Source: Duodenibacillus massiliensis
GTDB taxonomy: Bacteria; Pseudomonadota; Gammaproteobacteria; Burkholderiales; Burkholderiaceae_F
Direction of reading: 5' to 3'
Assembly: GCF_900128485.1 (NCBI RefSeq)
Contig: NZ_LT635858.1
Span: 94,059-158,058 of the forward strand
DNA: 64,000 bases
A program made the position numbers and the translations under genes. Shown one piece after another: positions 47,494 to 55,745 of this stretch. Numbering within the stretch: position 1 is the first letter of the stretch; each line of letters begins with the position of its first letter. Below the pieces are notes generated by a model. The model was not told where the DNA came from, made no database searches, and saw nothing but the letters and a program-made list of their open reading frames with translations.

Positions 47494-47889
47494 ATGTCCA
47501 ATATTTTCGATGAGCTGCGGCTCACCTGCCGCAGACTCACGTTAAACCGCTACCATAAAGAAGCCGCCATCGGCGCTTTAACGAAGGAACACGGCCGCAC
47601 GCAACCCGTCATTCTCACGATCGACGTGTGGGTCGGAAACACCCTTAAAAACGACCGGCTCGATGCGGTCTACGACTACCGTCTTCTGCCCGCGGCCGCC
47701 GACACTGTGATTGCCGCGGGGCACATTGAACTGCAGGAAACACTCGTTGAACGCATCGCGCAGACGCTCCTCGCAGACGACCGCGTCAGAGCCGTGCGCG
47801 TTTATTCCGTTAAACCTGAAGCCTATGAAAACTGTGACGGGATCGGGGTGGAAATCTTCCGCCTTGCCCGTCCGGGAAAGACGCTATGA
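47494..47889 (+). CDS. folB: Dihydroneopterin aldolase family protein
   Basis: The 131-residue protein resembles FolB, which cleaves dihydroneopterin in folate synthesis: an early beta strand with RLTLNRYHKEAAIGALTKEH, the ILTIDVWV strand, DAVYDYRLLPAAADTVIAAG and ELQETLVERIAQTLL, and a C-terminal AVRVYSVKPEAY. The catalytic Glu and Lys positions are plausible (ETLVERIA; VKPEAY). The first strand is atypical, so it may be a divergent FolB. It overlaps ttcA by four bases. Confidence 0.82.
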   Translation: MSNIFDELRLTCRRLTLNRYHKEAAIGALTKEHGRTQPVILTIDVWVGNTLKNDRLDAVYDYRLLPAAADTVIAAGHIELQETLVERIAQTLLADDRVRAVRVYSVKPEAYENCDGIGVEIFRLARPGKTL

Positions 47890-48821
47890 CAGACACCGTT
47901 GAGGAAAAACCCGTTGCCTGGCCCGCCGCGCCCAAAATGACCAAAAGCGGCGAAGACAATAAAAAGTGTGTTGAAGCAGCACCCGGCCGCCACGTCAAAG
48001 CCTCCGTTTCCGTGAGAAAACTCGAAAAGCGCATCGTGCGTCTTACCGCACAGGCCATTGCCGACTACGACATGATCCGTGAAGGCGACAAAGTGATGGT
48101 CGCGATGAGCGGGGGCAAAGACAGTTACGTGCTTCTTGAAGTGCTCCGGAAACTCCAGGCCCGCGCGCCCGTACACTTTGACATCATTGCCGTGCACGTC
48201 AATCAGCACATTCCGGGCGGGCCCACGCCCATTGTGGAAAAGTTTCTGGCGGGGGCGGGCGTCCCCTATCACATCGAGGATCAGGACACCAATTCCATCA
48301 TCGAGCGGCTGATTCCCTCCGGTAAAAACGTCTGTTCGCTCTGCGCCCGGCTGCGGCGCGGCATTCTTTACCGCGTTGCCAAAGAACTCAGCTGCACCAA
48401 GATTGCACTCGGGCATCAGATGGATGACGTTGTCTCGACGCTCCTTCTTAATATGTTTTACGGCGGACGCATCAAGGCAATGCCCCCGGTTTTGTTCAGT
48501 GACGATCACAACAACACCGTTATCCGGCCGCTCATTTACGTACGGGAATACGAAAACCTCAAGTGGGCCAAAATCCAGGAGTATCCGCTGGCGCCCAAGG
48601 ACCTGTGCGGGGCCGGAGAAAACAAAAAGCGGCGCGAAATCAAGGAACTCATGGCTGAGTGGGACAGAAAGTACGACAGCCGCATCTACAATCTCTTCAT
48701 GAGCACCACGCGCGTCTCACCCTCGCAGCTTGCGGACAAAACGCTCTGGAACTTCTTTAACCGGGAAGCGGGCGGCGTGCGCATTGCGCCCGAGGCGCCG
48801 GGCGATGATGACGATGTCTGA
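47886..48821 (+). CDS. ttcA: tRNA 2-thiocytidine biosynthesis protein TtcA
   Basis: The 311-residue enzyme thiolates cytidine-32 of certain tRNAs. It has the PP-loop SGGKDSYVLLEVL for ATP activation, an iron-sulfur CxxC in NVCSLCARLRRG and the conserved LGHQMDDVVSTLLLNMFYGG. A third cluster Cys is in KDLCGAGENKKRREIKEL. The first 40 residues are a variable extension. It overlaps folB by an ATGA and precedes a PEBP gene by 18 bases. Confidence 0.95.
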   Translation: MTDTVEEKPVAWPAAPKMTKSGEDNKKCVEAAPGRHVKASVSVRKLEKRIVRLTAQAIADYDMIREGDKVMVAMSGGKDSYVLLEVLRKLQARAPVHFDIIAVHVNQHIPGGPTPIVEKFLAGAGVPYHIEDQDTNSIIERLIPSGKNVCSLCARLRRGILYRVAKELSCTKIALGHQMDDVVSTLLLNMFYGGRIKAMPPVLFSDDHNNTVIRPLIYVREYENLKWAKIQEYPLAPKDLCGAGENKKRREIKELMAEWDRKYDSRIYNLFMSTTRVSPSQLADKTLWNFFNREAGGVRIAPEAPGDDDDV

Positions 48822-48839
48822 AATTTTGGAGCAACACCT

Positions 48840-49310
48840 ATGCGTATCTACAGCACTGCTTTTGCCGAAGGCGGCGAAATCCCCGTGAAAAACACGCAGG
48901 AAGCCGAAGACCTCTCGCCCGAGCTCGTCTTTGAAGACATTCCGGCGGGCACCAAGAGTCTGGTTCTCATTGCCGATGATCCGGACGCTCCCGACCCCAA
49001 GGCCCCGAAGTACCTGTGGCTTCACTGGCTCGTCATTAATCTGCCGGCAGACACCAAAGGTCTGCCCGAAGGTGTTAAGCAACTTCCGGCAAAGGCCCGC
49101 GCCGGCATCAACGACTGTGATGCTGAGGGTTGGTCGGGACCCCGTCCTCCCATCGGCGTGCACCGCTACTACTTTCACCTGTTTGCGCTTGATACGGAAC
49201 TGACGCTTTCCGCGGGCTTTAAACGTGCTGACGTCGAAAAAGCGATGAAGGGGCACATCCTTGCCAAGGCTCAGACCTTCGGGACGTATCTGCTGCTTGC
49301 GAATCGGTGA
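48840..49310 (+). CDS. YbhB/YbcL-family phosphatidylethanolamine-binding-like protein
   Basis: The 156-residue protein is a bacterial PEBP (Raf-kinase-inhibitor-like). Family blocks are LVLIADDPDAPDPKAPKYLWLHWLVINLP (residues about 39-67) and GWSGPRPPIGVHRYYFHLFALD, containing the ligand-binding DPDAP and GPRPP-H-R residues. There is no signal peptide, so it is cytoplasmic like YbhB. The physiological ligand is unknown. The ATG follows GGAG. Confidence 0.92.
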   Translation: MRIYSTAFAEGGEIPVKNTQEAEDLSPELVFEDIPAGTKSLVLIADDPDAPDPKAPKYLWLHWLVINLPADTKGLPEGVKQLPAKARAGINDCDAEGWSGPRPPIGVHRYYFHLFALDTELTLSAGFKRADVEKAMKGHILAKAQTFGTYLLLANR

Positions 49311-49325
49311 GAGTACCTAAGAGGC

Positions 49326-49415
49326 GACTGTTTTCTCAAGCTTTTTTCTGAGAGAACAGTCCCGCTTCTTGCCGCACTCCGAAATATTCTTCAGAATTAC
49401 GCCCTGAAGTGCGGC
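49326..49415. other. Two consecutive hairpins between the PEBP gene and the ABC importer
   Basis: GACTGTTTTCTCA (49326-49338) pairs with TGAGAGAACAGTC (49349-49361) with one G-T wobble. GCCGCACT (49371-49378) pairs with AGTGCGGC (49408-49415). Neither has a T-run. They may form an RNA leader or a transcript end; no known riboswitch could be recognised. Confidence 0.5.
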
Positions 49416-49500
49416 GCTTTCGGCCTGTGTCGGGCCTGCGGCGCCCGTCTTTGTTCAGGAATGTGTCCTGTTCGGCACTCTTTCAATAAATCTGACGCCT

Positions 49501-50280
49501 ATGTCCATCAAAAATCTGCTTGTGGCAGCCGCTGCCGCCGCCACGATTTTCACGGGTTCCGCCAATGCCGCTCCGGTTGAATACACGGTCGGCACGGGTG
49601 CAACCTACCGTCCTTTCGAATTCCAGGCGCCCACGAAGGAAATCGTCGGCTTTGACATCGATCTGATGAAGGAGATCGCCAAGGCTCAGGGCTTTGAGGT
49701 GAAGTTTGTGAACACCCTCTGGGGCGTGATTTTTGAATCGGTAAAAAACGGCGACCGTGACATCATCATGAGCGGCATCACGATTACGCCGCAGCGCAAG
49801 GAGTCCGTTGACTTCTCCTATCCGTACTTTGCCGCGCACCAGCTCATCCTCACGCAGAAAAACCTGAAGGTGAACTCCCTTGCGGAACTCAAGGGCAAAA
49901 ACATTGCCGTGTGCGCCAATTCCGCCGGTGACATTATTTCCAGCAAGGCTTTCGGCAAGGCTTCCCCCAACATCAAGCGCTTTGACAACACGCCCCTCGC
50001 CCTTGAAGAACTCAACGCGGGCGGCGTTGACGCTGCCGTGGGCGACGTCGGTGTCTTTGCCTACTATGCGCAGCAGAACCCCGACAAAGACTTCAACATG
50101 ACGCGCGACACAAGCTTTGAAGATCAGTATTTCGGTATTGCCGTGCGTAAGGGCAACACCGAACTGCTCAACAAGATCAACGAAGGCCTCAAGAAGGTGA
50201 TCGCTTCCGGCGCCTACGAGAAGGTCTACCGCAAGTGGTTCGGCGCCAAGGCTCCGATTCCCACACTGCCGATCCCGTAA
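49501..50280 (+). CDS. Amino-acid ABC transporter substrate-binding protein
   Basis: The 259-residue periplasmic protein has a signal peptide (NLLVAAAAAATIFTGSANAA) and the type-II binding-protein fold: YTVGTGATYRPFEFQAP, GFDIDLMKEIAKAQGFEVKF, IIMSGITITPQRKESVDFS (the SGxTxTxxR binding loop) and LKGKNIAVCANSAGD. The Arg of the loop binds the ligand carboxylate, so an amino acid is expected; the specific one is not clear. A terminator-like hairpin separates it from the permease gene, which would give excess binding protein. Confidence 0.92.
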   Translation: MSIKNLLVAAAAAATIFTGSANAAPVEYTVGTGATYRPFEFQAPTKEIVGFDIDLMKEIAKAQGFEVKFVNTLWGVIFESVKNGDRDIIMSGITITPQRKESVDFSYPYFAAHQLILTQKNLKVNSLAELKGKNIAVCANSAGDIISSKAFGKASPNIKRFDNTPLALEELNAGGVDAAVGDVGVFAYYAQQNPDKDFNMTRDTSFEDQYFGIAVRKGNTELLNKINEGLKKVIASGAYEKVYRKWFGAKAPIPTLPIP

Positions 50281-50308
50281 AATAACGGTCTGACCGGATA
50301 AAAAACGC

Positions 50309-50350
50309 GCCCCGAAGCAGTCACAGCACTGCACTTTCGGGGCTCTTTCG
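50309..50350 (+). terminator. Attenuating terminator between binding protein and permease genes
   Basis: GCCCCGAA (50309-50316) pairs with TTCGGGGC (50336-50343), with an inner GCAG/CTGC stem, followed by TCTTTCGTAT. The T-run is weak, which suits partial read-through into the permease gene. Confidence 0.7.
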
Positions 50351-50458
50351 TATATAAAAACCCGTCATCCGGCACCGTTTGTCCGTGCCGGCGGCAGTCA
50401 CAGAAAGAGCTGCAGCCGGCGCTTTCCGTCGTTTCGTCAACCAGAGGGGAACCTATCC

Positions 50459-51208
50459 ATGAGCGGTTTTCGCTTAGACGTTCTTGCCGAATACTGGCCG
50501 CTTTTTGTCGAAGGCGCCACCATGACGATCAAGCTCACCGTAGCCTGCGTCGTCTGCGGCGTGATGCTCGGCATGCTTCTCGGCATGGCCCGCATGGCTT
50601 CCGCGCGCCACGATCCCTGGAAATCGATTCTTTACTACGGCGTGCGCTGGCCCGTGACGATCTGGGTGAGCTTTTTCCGCGGCACGCCGCTTTTTGTGCA
50701 GATCTTTCTGATGTACTTTGCGGTGCTACCGATCTTCATTCATCCGGTCGACGGCCTCATCATCAGCGGTTCGCTCGCCCGGGAACTGCGCGGCAGCTAC
50801 GGCGCTCTGATTGCCGGTTTTCTGGCGATTTCGTTAAACGCCGGCGCCTACATGAGTGAAGTCTTCCGCGCCGGCATCCAGTCCCTGGACAAAGGCCAGA
50901 GCGAAGCGGCCAGAAGCGTCGGCATGAGCTACTGGCAGTGCATGCGCCACATCATCCTGCCGCAGGCCTTCCGCCGGATGCTTCCTGCCCTGGGCAACAA
51001 CGCCATCGCTATTTTGAAGGACTCGTCTCTGGTGTCGGCAATCGGCCTGACGGAACTCGCGTACGCCGCGCGTACCGTTGCCGGCGCTTCGGCACGCTAC
51101 TGGGAGCCCTACCTCACCATTTCCATCATGTACTGGGTGATGACGCTCGGCCTTGCCTGGCTCATCCGCCTTCTGGAGCAGCGCCTCGGTAAGGGAGACG
51201 ACAAATGA
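50459..51208 (+). CDS. Amino-acid ABC transporter permease
   Basis: The 249-residue HisM/GlnP-type permease has about five membrane helices. It contains [17 protein letters not shown] and the ATPase-coupling EAA loop [26 protein letters not shown] (about residues 137-162), followed by [18 protein letters not shown]. It is a single permease that presumably homodimerises. It overlaps the ATPase gene by four bases. The ATG at 50459 follows AGGGGA. Confidence 0.93.
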   Translation: MSGFRLDVLAEYWPLFVEGATMTIKLTVACVVCGVMLGMLLGMARMASARHDPWKSILYYGVRWPVTIWVSFFRGTPLFVQIFLMYFAVLPIFIHPVDGLIISGSLARELRGSYGALIAGFLAISLNAGAYMSEVFRAGIQSLDKGQSEAARSVGMSYWQCMRHIILPQAFRRMLPALGNNAIAILKDSSLVSAIGLTELAYAARTVAGASARYWEPYLTISIMYWVMTLGLAWLIRLLEQRLGKGDDK

Positions 51209-51945
51209 GTGACGCACCCGTGATGATTTCCATCCGCAATCTCAAAAAGAGTTTCGGCGACCTGCACGTGTTAAAGGGCATTGACCTTGACGTGCGCCGC
51301 GGTGAAAAAGTGGTGGTTCTCGGCCCCTCAGGCTCAGGCAAGTCCACGATGCTTCGCTGCATCAATGCACTAGAAGACGCCGACAGCGGCACGATCACGG
51401 TGGACGGCGTGGAAGTCACCAGCCGCCGCACCAACATCAACCGCCTGCGCGAGCACTTGGGTATGGTGTTTCAGCGCTTTAACCTGTGGCCGCACAAGAC
51501 CGTGCTTGAAAACGTCATGCTCGGCCAGATGGTGGTCTCGGGCCGTTCAAAGGCAGAGGCCCGCGAGCGGGCTCTGAAAATGCTCGAGCGCGTGGGGCTT
51601 GCCGCCAAGGCCGACGAATATCCCGTGCGGCTTTCGGGCGGCCAGCAGCAGCGCGTCGGTATTGCCCGTGCGCTTGCCATGGACCCCAAGGCGATTCTTT
51701 TTGACGAACCCACATCAGCCCTTGACCCGGAACTTGTGGGCGAAGTGCTTGCCGTCATGAAAAGCCTCGCCGACGAAGGCATGACGATGATCGTGGTCAC
51801 GCACGAAATCACCTTTGCCCGTGAGGTTGCCGACCGCGTGATCTTCATGGATGGCGGCGTGATTGTCGAGCAGGGCAATCCCGAAGACGTTCTCGTGCAC
51901 CCCAAGGAAGAGCGCACCCGCGCCTTCTTAAAGCGCGTGCTCTAA
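51205..51945 (+). CDS. Amino-acid ABC transporter ATPase
   Basis: The 246-residue ATPase completes the importer. Walker A is [13 protein letters not shown]-loop [13 protein letters not shown], signature [19 protein letters not shown], Walker [16 protein letters not shown] and the switch [15 protein letters not shown]. It is a paralogue of the lone ATPase at 17.2 kb but clearly a separate gene. A terminator follows. Confidence 0.94.
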   Translation: MSDAPVMISIRNLKKSFGDLHVLKGIDLDVRRGEKVVVLGPSGSGKSTMLRCINALEDADSGTITVDGVEVTSRRTNINRLREHLGMVFQRFNLWPHKTVLENVMLGQMVVSGRSKAEARERALKMLERVGLAAKADEYPVRLSGGQQQRVGIARALAMDPKAILFDEPTSALDPELVGEVLAVMKSLADEGMTMIVVTHEITFAREVADRVIFMDGGVIVEQGNPEDVLVHPKEERTRAFLKRVL

Positions 51946-51965
51946 GAGCATCCGGGGCTGTCCGC

Positions 51966-52003
51966 AAAGCCGGTACCCGTTTGGGGAACCGGCTTTTTCT
52001 TTA
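51966..52003 (+). terminator. Intrinsic terminator of the ABC importer
   Basis: AAAGCCGGT (51966-51974) pairs with ACCGGCTTT (51988-51996), followed by TTCTTT. Confidence 0.85.
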
Positions 52004-52042
52004 CGACAAAAAAAGGGGCGGAAGTCCGGAGAATTCCGCCCG

Positions 52043-52080
52043 AAAAACGAAAGCAAGGAGAAGGAGAAATCTGGCTTTCG
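52043..52080 (-). terminator. Terminator of the tetraheme cytochrome gene
   Basis: CGAAAGC (52048-52054) pairs with GCTTTCG (52074-52080). On the minus strand the hairpin runs into TTTTTCGG just after the cytochrome stop. Confidence 0.6.
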
Positions 52081-52085
52081 GTGTA

Positions 52086-52433
52086 TTACGGCACTTTGAA
52101 ATCAAACTGGTGGCACTGATTGCAGAAGTTTTCCGAGGGCTGGTGCCCGAGGTGGCAGTTCGTGCAGTCAAGCGAATCCTGATAGTGCGGGGACACATGG
52201 GGATTGACGGGCTTGACGTTCTTGGTTTTGGCTACAAGAGCCTTCACGTTATGGCAGGCCGTGCAGGTCGCGGTCGTCGGTTCCTGAGGATTGGCCTTAT
52301 CGGGCCCGTGGCAGACCGTGCACTGCACGCCCTTGGCAACATGGCGGTCGGCAAGCATCGGAGCGGCCGTGACGGTAGAGACGGCTGCGGCTAAAAGGGC
52401 CGCGGTAAACACGGCGGTCATTGTCTTTTTCAT
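52086..52433 (-). CDS. Small periplasmic tetraheme cytochrome c
   Basis: The 115-residue protein has a signal peptide (MKKTMTAVFTAALLAAAVSTVTA) and four c-heme motifs: CTVCH, CTACH, CTNCH and CNQCH, with extra His residues for bis-His ligation (DRHVAKG, NPHVSPHY, HLGHQPS). It corresponds to the heme domain of Shewanella-type flavocytochrome c3 (FccA), which here is a separate polypeptide. It should carry electrons from a membrane quinol oxidase to a flavoprotein in the periplasm. It diverges from the flavoprotein gene at 52688. The ATG at 52433 gives a normal signal sequence. Confidence 0.93.
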   Translation of the reverse strand: MKKTMTAVFTAALLAAAVSTVTAAPMLADRHVAKGVQCTVCHGPDKANPQEPTTATCTACHNVKALVAKTKNVKPVNPHVSPHYQDSLDCTNCHLGHQPSENFCNQCHQFDFKVP

Positions 52434-52530
52434 GGCGGGATCTCTGTTATTGTCAGCCTTCATGTGCTGGCGGCTCTTTTTGAGTGCCGCAGCACTGACT
52501 GCGTGAGACGCATCCTAAAGAGAGGTGCAA

Positions 52531-52590
52531 AGCCGCACTACATCCCGAAGCATGGGATACCTATCCCGCGGGGTGTAGTCACTTTGCCGC
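52531..52590. promoter_or_regulatory. Nested inverted repeats between cytochrome and flavoprotein genes
   Basis: ACTACATCCCG (52537-52547) is inverted as CGGGGTGTAGT (52569-52579) with one mismatch, and the flanks GCAAAG are also roughly inverted. Inside lies a second palindrome GGGATA-CC-TATCCC (52554-52567). Position between two divergent genes suggests an operator for coordinated control, perhaps by the response regulator encoded at 55.7 kb (inference). Confidence 0.55.
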
Positions 52591-52687
52591 TTTGATTTCA
52601 GAATGCTCCCCGTCACACAACAAAGGACGCCGGCCGCGCCTTTCAATGCACACGGCGCCCGAACTCAACGAAAGAAGAGGAAACACC

Positions 52688-54247
52688 ATGGATATGATTG
52701 ATTCAAGCCGCCGCGGTTTTCTGAAGTCCGCTGTTGCCGCCGGTGCCGCCGTGATGGCTTCGGCTGCCGCCAATGCCGGCATTCCGGCCTCGAACGTCAA
52801 AAAGTACGACGAAACCTTTGACGTCGTCATCATCGGTTCCGGCTTTGCCGGCATGGCCTGCGCCTATAAGGCTGCTCAGGCGGGACTGAAGATCCTGATG
52901 CTCGAAAAGATGAGCGTCGTGGGCGGCAACTCCGCCATCTGCGGCGGCAACGTCGCCTGCCCGAACAACCCCGTGCAGAAAGCCCAGGGCATCAAGGACA
53001 GCAAGGAACTCTTCATCGCCGACTGCATGAAGGACGGCCTCGGCATCAACTATCCGGACCTCTTGGGCACGATCGCCGACCGCTGCAACGACACCATCAA
53101 GATGGTGGTCGATCTCGGCTGCGAATTCGTTCCCAACCACATGCTCTTTGAAGGCGGCCACTCCGTTCCGCGTTCTTATGAAATCAAGGCCGGCACCGGT
53201 TCCGGTTACATCCGCCCGATGCACGCCGCGTTGCAGAAGCTTCCCAACGTCGTGATCCGCACCCGCGCCAAGTTCGATGACTTCATCATCGGCGCCGACG
53301 GTGCCGTCGAAGGCGTCACCTACCGCTCCGGCTACCGCTTCAACAGCAAACTGGAAAGCGACGATCTGGAAAATAAGACCGGCCGCACCAAGACCGTTCG
53401 TGCCCTCAAGGGCGTGATGCTTGCCGCGGGCGGCTTCTCCCGCGACATCTGGTTCCGCCAGACGCAGGATCCGCGCGTTGTGCCCACGACGGACTCCACC
53501 AACCAGCCCGGCGCCACCGCAGGCGTTCTCACCAAGGCGCTCGGGATCGGTGCTGCCCCGGTGCAGCTTTGCTGGCTGCAGTTCCTGCCCTACTGCAATC
53601 CCCGTGAAAAGGGATTCGGCGTTTCCGTGAACTTCACCAATCACGCCTGCATGGACCTCGGCATGGTTGTCGACCGTAAGACCGGCAAGCGCTTCATGGA
53701 CGAACACGCCGGCCGCAAGATCAAGTCCGACGCCCTCTTTAAGGTGATCGGCACGGATGAAAACTACCCGATCGCCGTCTGCGATGATGCGATTGTGAAG
53801 GCAATCAACCCGTCCTTTGTGAAGCTGCCGCTGGAAATGGGGACGGTGAAGAAGTTCAACACCCTCGAAGAACTCGCCGATTACTTCAAGATCAACAAGG
53901 CCGCGTTCCTTGAAGAAGTCAAGCGCTTCAACGGCTTTGTGAAGACGGGCGAAGACAAGGACTTCCACCGTATTCTGAAGTTCAACAAGGGGCTCGATGT
54001 CTCCAAGCCCCCGTTCTACGGCATCGAATGCTGCCCGAAGATTCACCACACCATGGGCGGCGTGAAGATCAACCCGAAGGCTCAGGTGATTTCCGACGTG
54101 ACGCACAAGCCCATCAAGGGGCTCTACGCCGGCGGCGAAATCGTGGGCGGTGTGCACGGCGCCTCGCGCCTCGGCACGGTCGCCGTGATCGATGCCCTTA
54201 CCTTCGGCATGATCGCCGGTGAACAGTTCGCTGCGATGGCGAAGTAA
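52688..54247 (+). CDS. Tat-exported FAD-dependent reductase, flavocytochrome c / fumarate reductase family
   Basis: The 519-residue protein has a Tat leader (SRRGFLKSAVAAGAAVMASA) and an FAD domain (FDVVIIGSGFAGMACAYKAA, LEKMSVVGGNSAICGG). The C-terminal part has the active-site and FAD blocks IHHTMGGVKINPKAQV and GLYAGGEIVGGVHGASRLG. The HHTMGG His and the Arg of GASRLG match the substrate-binding residues of soluble fumarate reductase. The family also includes urocanate, methacrylate and cinnamate-type reductases, so the substrate is open. It lacks a heme domain and presumably uses the divergent tetraheme cytochrome. AGAGG precedes the ATG. Confidence 0.92.
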   Translation: MDMIDSSRRGFLKSAVAAGAAVMASAAANAGIPASNVKKYDETFDVVIIGSGFAGMACAYKAAQAGLKILMLEKMSVVGGNSAICGGNVACPNNPVQKAQGIKDSKELFIADCMKDGLGINYPDLLGTIADRCNDTIKMVVDLGCEFVPNHMLFEGGHSVPRSYEIKAGTGSGYIRPMHAALQKLPNVVIRTRAKFDDFIIGADGAVEGVTYRSGYRFNSKLESDDLENKTGRTKTVRALKGVMLAAGGFSRDIWFRQTQDPRVVPTTDSTNQPGATAGVLTKALGIGAAPVQLCWLQFLPYCNPREKGFGVSVNFTNHACMDLGMVVDRKTGKRFMDEHAGRKIKSDALFKVIGTDENYPIAVCDDAIVKAINPSFVKLPLEMGTVKKFNTLEELADYFKINKAAFLEEVKRFNGFVKTGEDKDFHRILKFNKGLDVSKPPFYGIECCPKIHHTMGGVKINPKAQVISDVTHKPIKGLYAGGEIVGGVHGASRLGTVAVIDALTFGMIAGEQFAAMAK

Positions 54248-54274
54248 TTAAAAGAAAACGGCTCCTCCGAAAGA

Positions 54275-54318
54275 ACGGAGGGCACCACGGCTTGTCCCGG
54301 TGCCCTCCGTCTTTTTTG
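54275..54318. terminator. Strong intrinsic terminator between converging flavoprotein genes
   Basis: ACGGAGGGCACC (54275-54286) pairs perfectly with GGTGCCCTCCGT (54299-54310), followed by CTTTTTT. Confidence 0.88.
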
Positions 54319-54320
54319 CC

Positions 54321-55745
54321 TCAGAGTTTTTGTAAAGCCCGTTGTGCCGCTTCGCGCCCTGCGGTGCGCCCCATCACAAAGCACGCTGTCATCTGCATGC
54401 CGCCCAAGCGGTCACGGCCGAAAATGCCGCCCGCGGTTTCACCGGCCGCGTAAAGCCCCTCAATCACGCCGCCTCCGACTTTGCGCACGCGGCAGGCCGT
54501 GTCAGTGCTGATGCCTCCGAGCGTGTTGTGCACGCTTAAAACTTCTTTTCCCCAGTAAAAAGGGGGCTTTTCAATCGTCTGCAGGAAAACGGTTTTGCCG
54601 AAATCGGCATCTTTTTTCTCTGCGACGGCCTTGTTGTAGCGCGCAAGCGTGCGTCTTAACACAAAGGGCTCAATGTCCATGCCGCGCGCCATCGCCTCAA
54701 GCGTTTCGGACTTATGCACGTAGCCGTTGGTCAGCTTAATGCCGAGCGAGGTCCCCTTAAAGGAGCGTGCGTCCGTGATCACCCACATCGCTTTTTCCGG
54801 GAGGTCAAAAATCGCGTCGGAAATTTCGCCGGTGGAAGCCCCTTCATTGACAAAGCGCTTACCCTGCATGGTGAGATAGATTTCTGCGCCTGCGTATTCA
54901 AGCAGCCTGCCCCCGGAATAGGCAAGCAGCAGAATATTTTCCATGCCGGCAAGCTGCGCGCCGAGCTTGTCGGCAAGCGCTATGCCGTCGCCTGTTGCCC
55001 CGTCAAAATAAAGCCCCTGAGGATTGGCCGTCGTGGGCATTGCCATATCGATTCTCGGATCCCAGCGCATGCGCATCGCGGTGTTGGCGGTAAAGCCGCC
55101 ACAGGCGAGAATCACCGTGCGTGCCAGGCCCGTGTGCCGGCTGCCGTCGCGGGTATTGAGGACGGTAAAGCGCCAAAGCCCGTTTTCACGCGTGAGGTTT
55201 TCGAGCTTATGCATGAGCCTCAGCTCACAGCCTAGCTCCCGCACCCTGCGGTTTAAGACCGTGATGTAGTGCCGGCCGCCCGCGCTGCCCGCGGGACTGA
55301 TGCAGCGCGGCCTTAAGCCCCCGAGCGCCTGAAAGACGACGGAAGAAAATTCCACGCCCTGCGCCTCAAGCCAGTCGGCTGCTTCTTCGGAGTGTTCGGC
55401 CAGAAACCGCACCATCGGCACGTCAATGCTGCCGCCGATACGACGGGCCTCTTCGGTGAGAATGCCGGCGGAGTCTTCAATCCCCTGTGGCTTTTGCCGC
55501 CGGGGGCTAACGACTGCCAGTGACCCGCTGCTGTAAACGCTGTGCCCGCCCACCAGGGGCCCTTTTTCAAGTATCAGCACGCGCGAAGCTCCCGCTTCCC
55601 GGGCGGTGGCGGCGGCCGTGAGGCCCGCTGCGCCGCTGCCGGCCACAAGAACGTCCCAGGGCGCTTCCTCTTCTGAGGCAAAAGCCTTCTGTCCGAGAAG
55701 AGCCGCGGCCAAAGCCGCCTTTGCCACTGTCCGGCGGGCAATCAT
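54321..55745 (-). CDS. Second exported FAD-dependent reductase, atypical active site
   Basis: The 474-residue protein has an N-terminal export signal (ARRTVAKAALAAALLGQKAFA, Tat-like) and the FAD fold DVLVAGSGAAGLTAAATARE, then LEKGPLVGGHSVYSSG. C-terminal blocks are VHNTLGGISTDTACRVRKVG and GLYAAGETAGGIFGRDRLGG. Where fumarate reductases have an Arg a few residues after the conserved NE (usually NExxxRDxxS), this protein reads NEGASTGEISDA, without the Arg. A non-fumarate substrate, or an oxidase role, is likely. It is the last gene of the sensor-regulator operon with an ATGA overlap. Confidence 0.9.
   Translation of the reverse strand: MIARRTVAKAALAAALLGQKAFASEEEAPWDVLVAGSGAAGLTAAATAREAGASRVLILEKGPLVGGHSVYSSGSLAVVSPRRQKPQGIEDSAGILTEEARRIGGSIDVPMVRFLAEHSEEAADWLEAQGVEFSSVVFQALGGLRPRCISPAGSAGGRHYITVLNRRVRELGCELRLMHKLENLTRENGLWRFTVLNTRDGSRHTGLARTVILACGGFTANTAMRMRWDPRIDMAMPTTANPQGLYFDGATGDGIALADKLGAQLAGMENILLLAYSGGRLLEYAGAEIYLTMQGKRFVNEGASTGEISDAIFDLPEKAMWVITDARSFKGTSLGIKLTNGYVHKSETLEAMARGMDIEPFVLRRTLARYNKAVAEKKDADFGKTVFLQTIEKPPFYWGKEVLSVHNTLGGISTDTACRVRKVGGGVIEGLYAAGETAGGIFGRDRLGGMQMTACFVMGRTAGREAAQRALQKL

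Noticed and set aside
52703..54157. 484-codon open frame on the minus strand
   Set aside because: It is the exact antisense of the flavoprotein gene, has no ribosome site or recognisable domain, and arises from the GC-rich third positions of the real gene.
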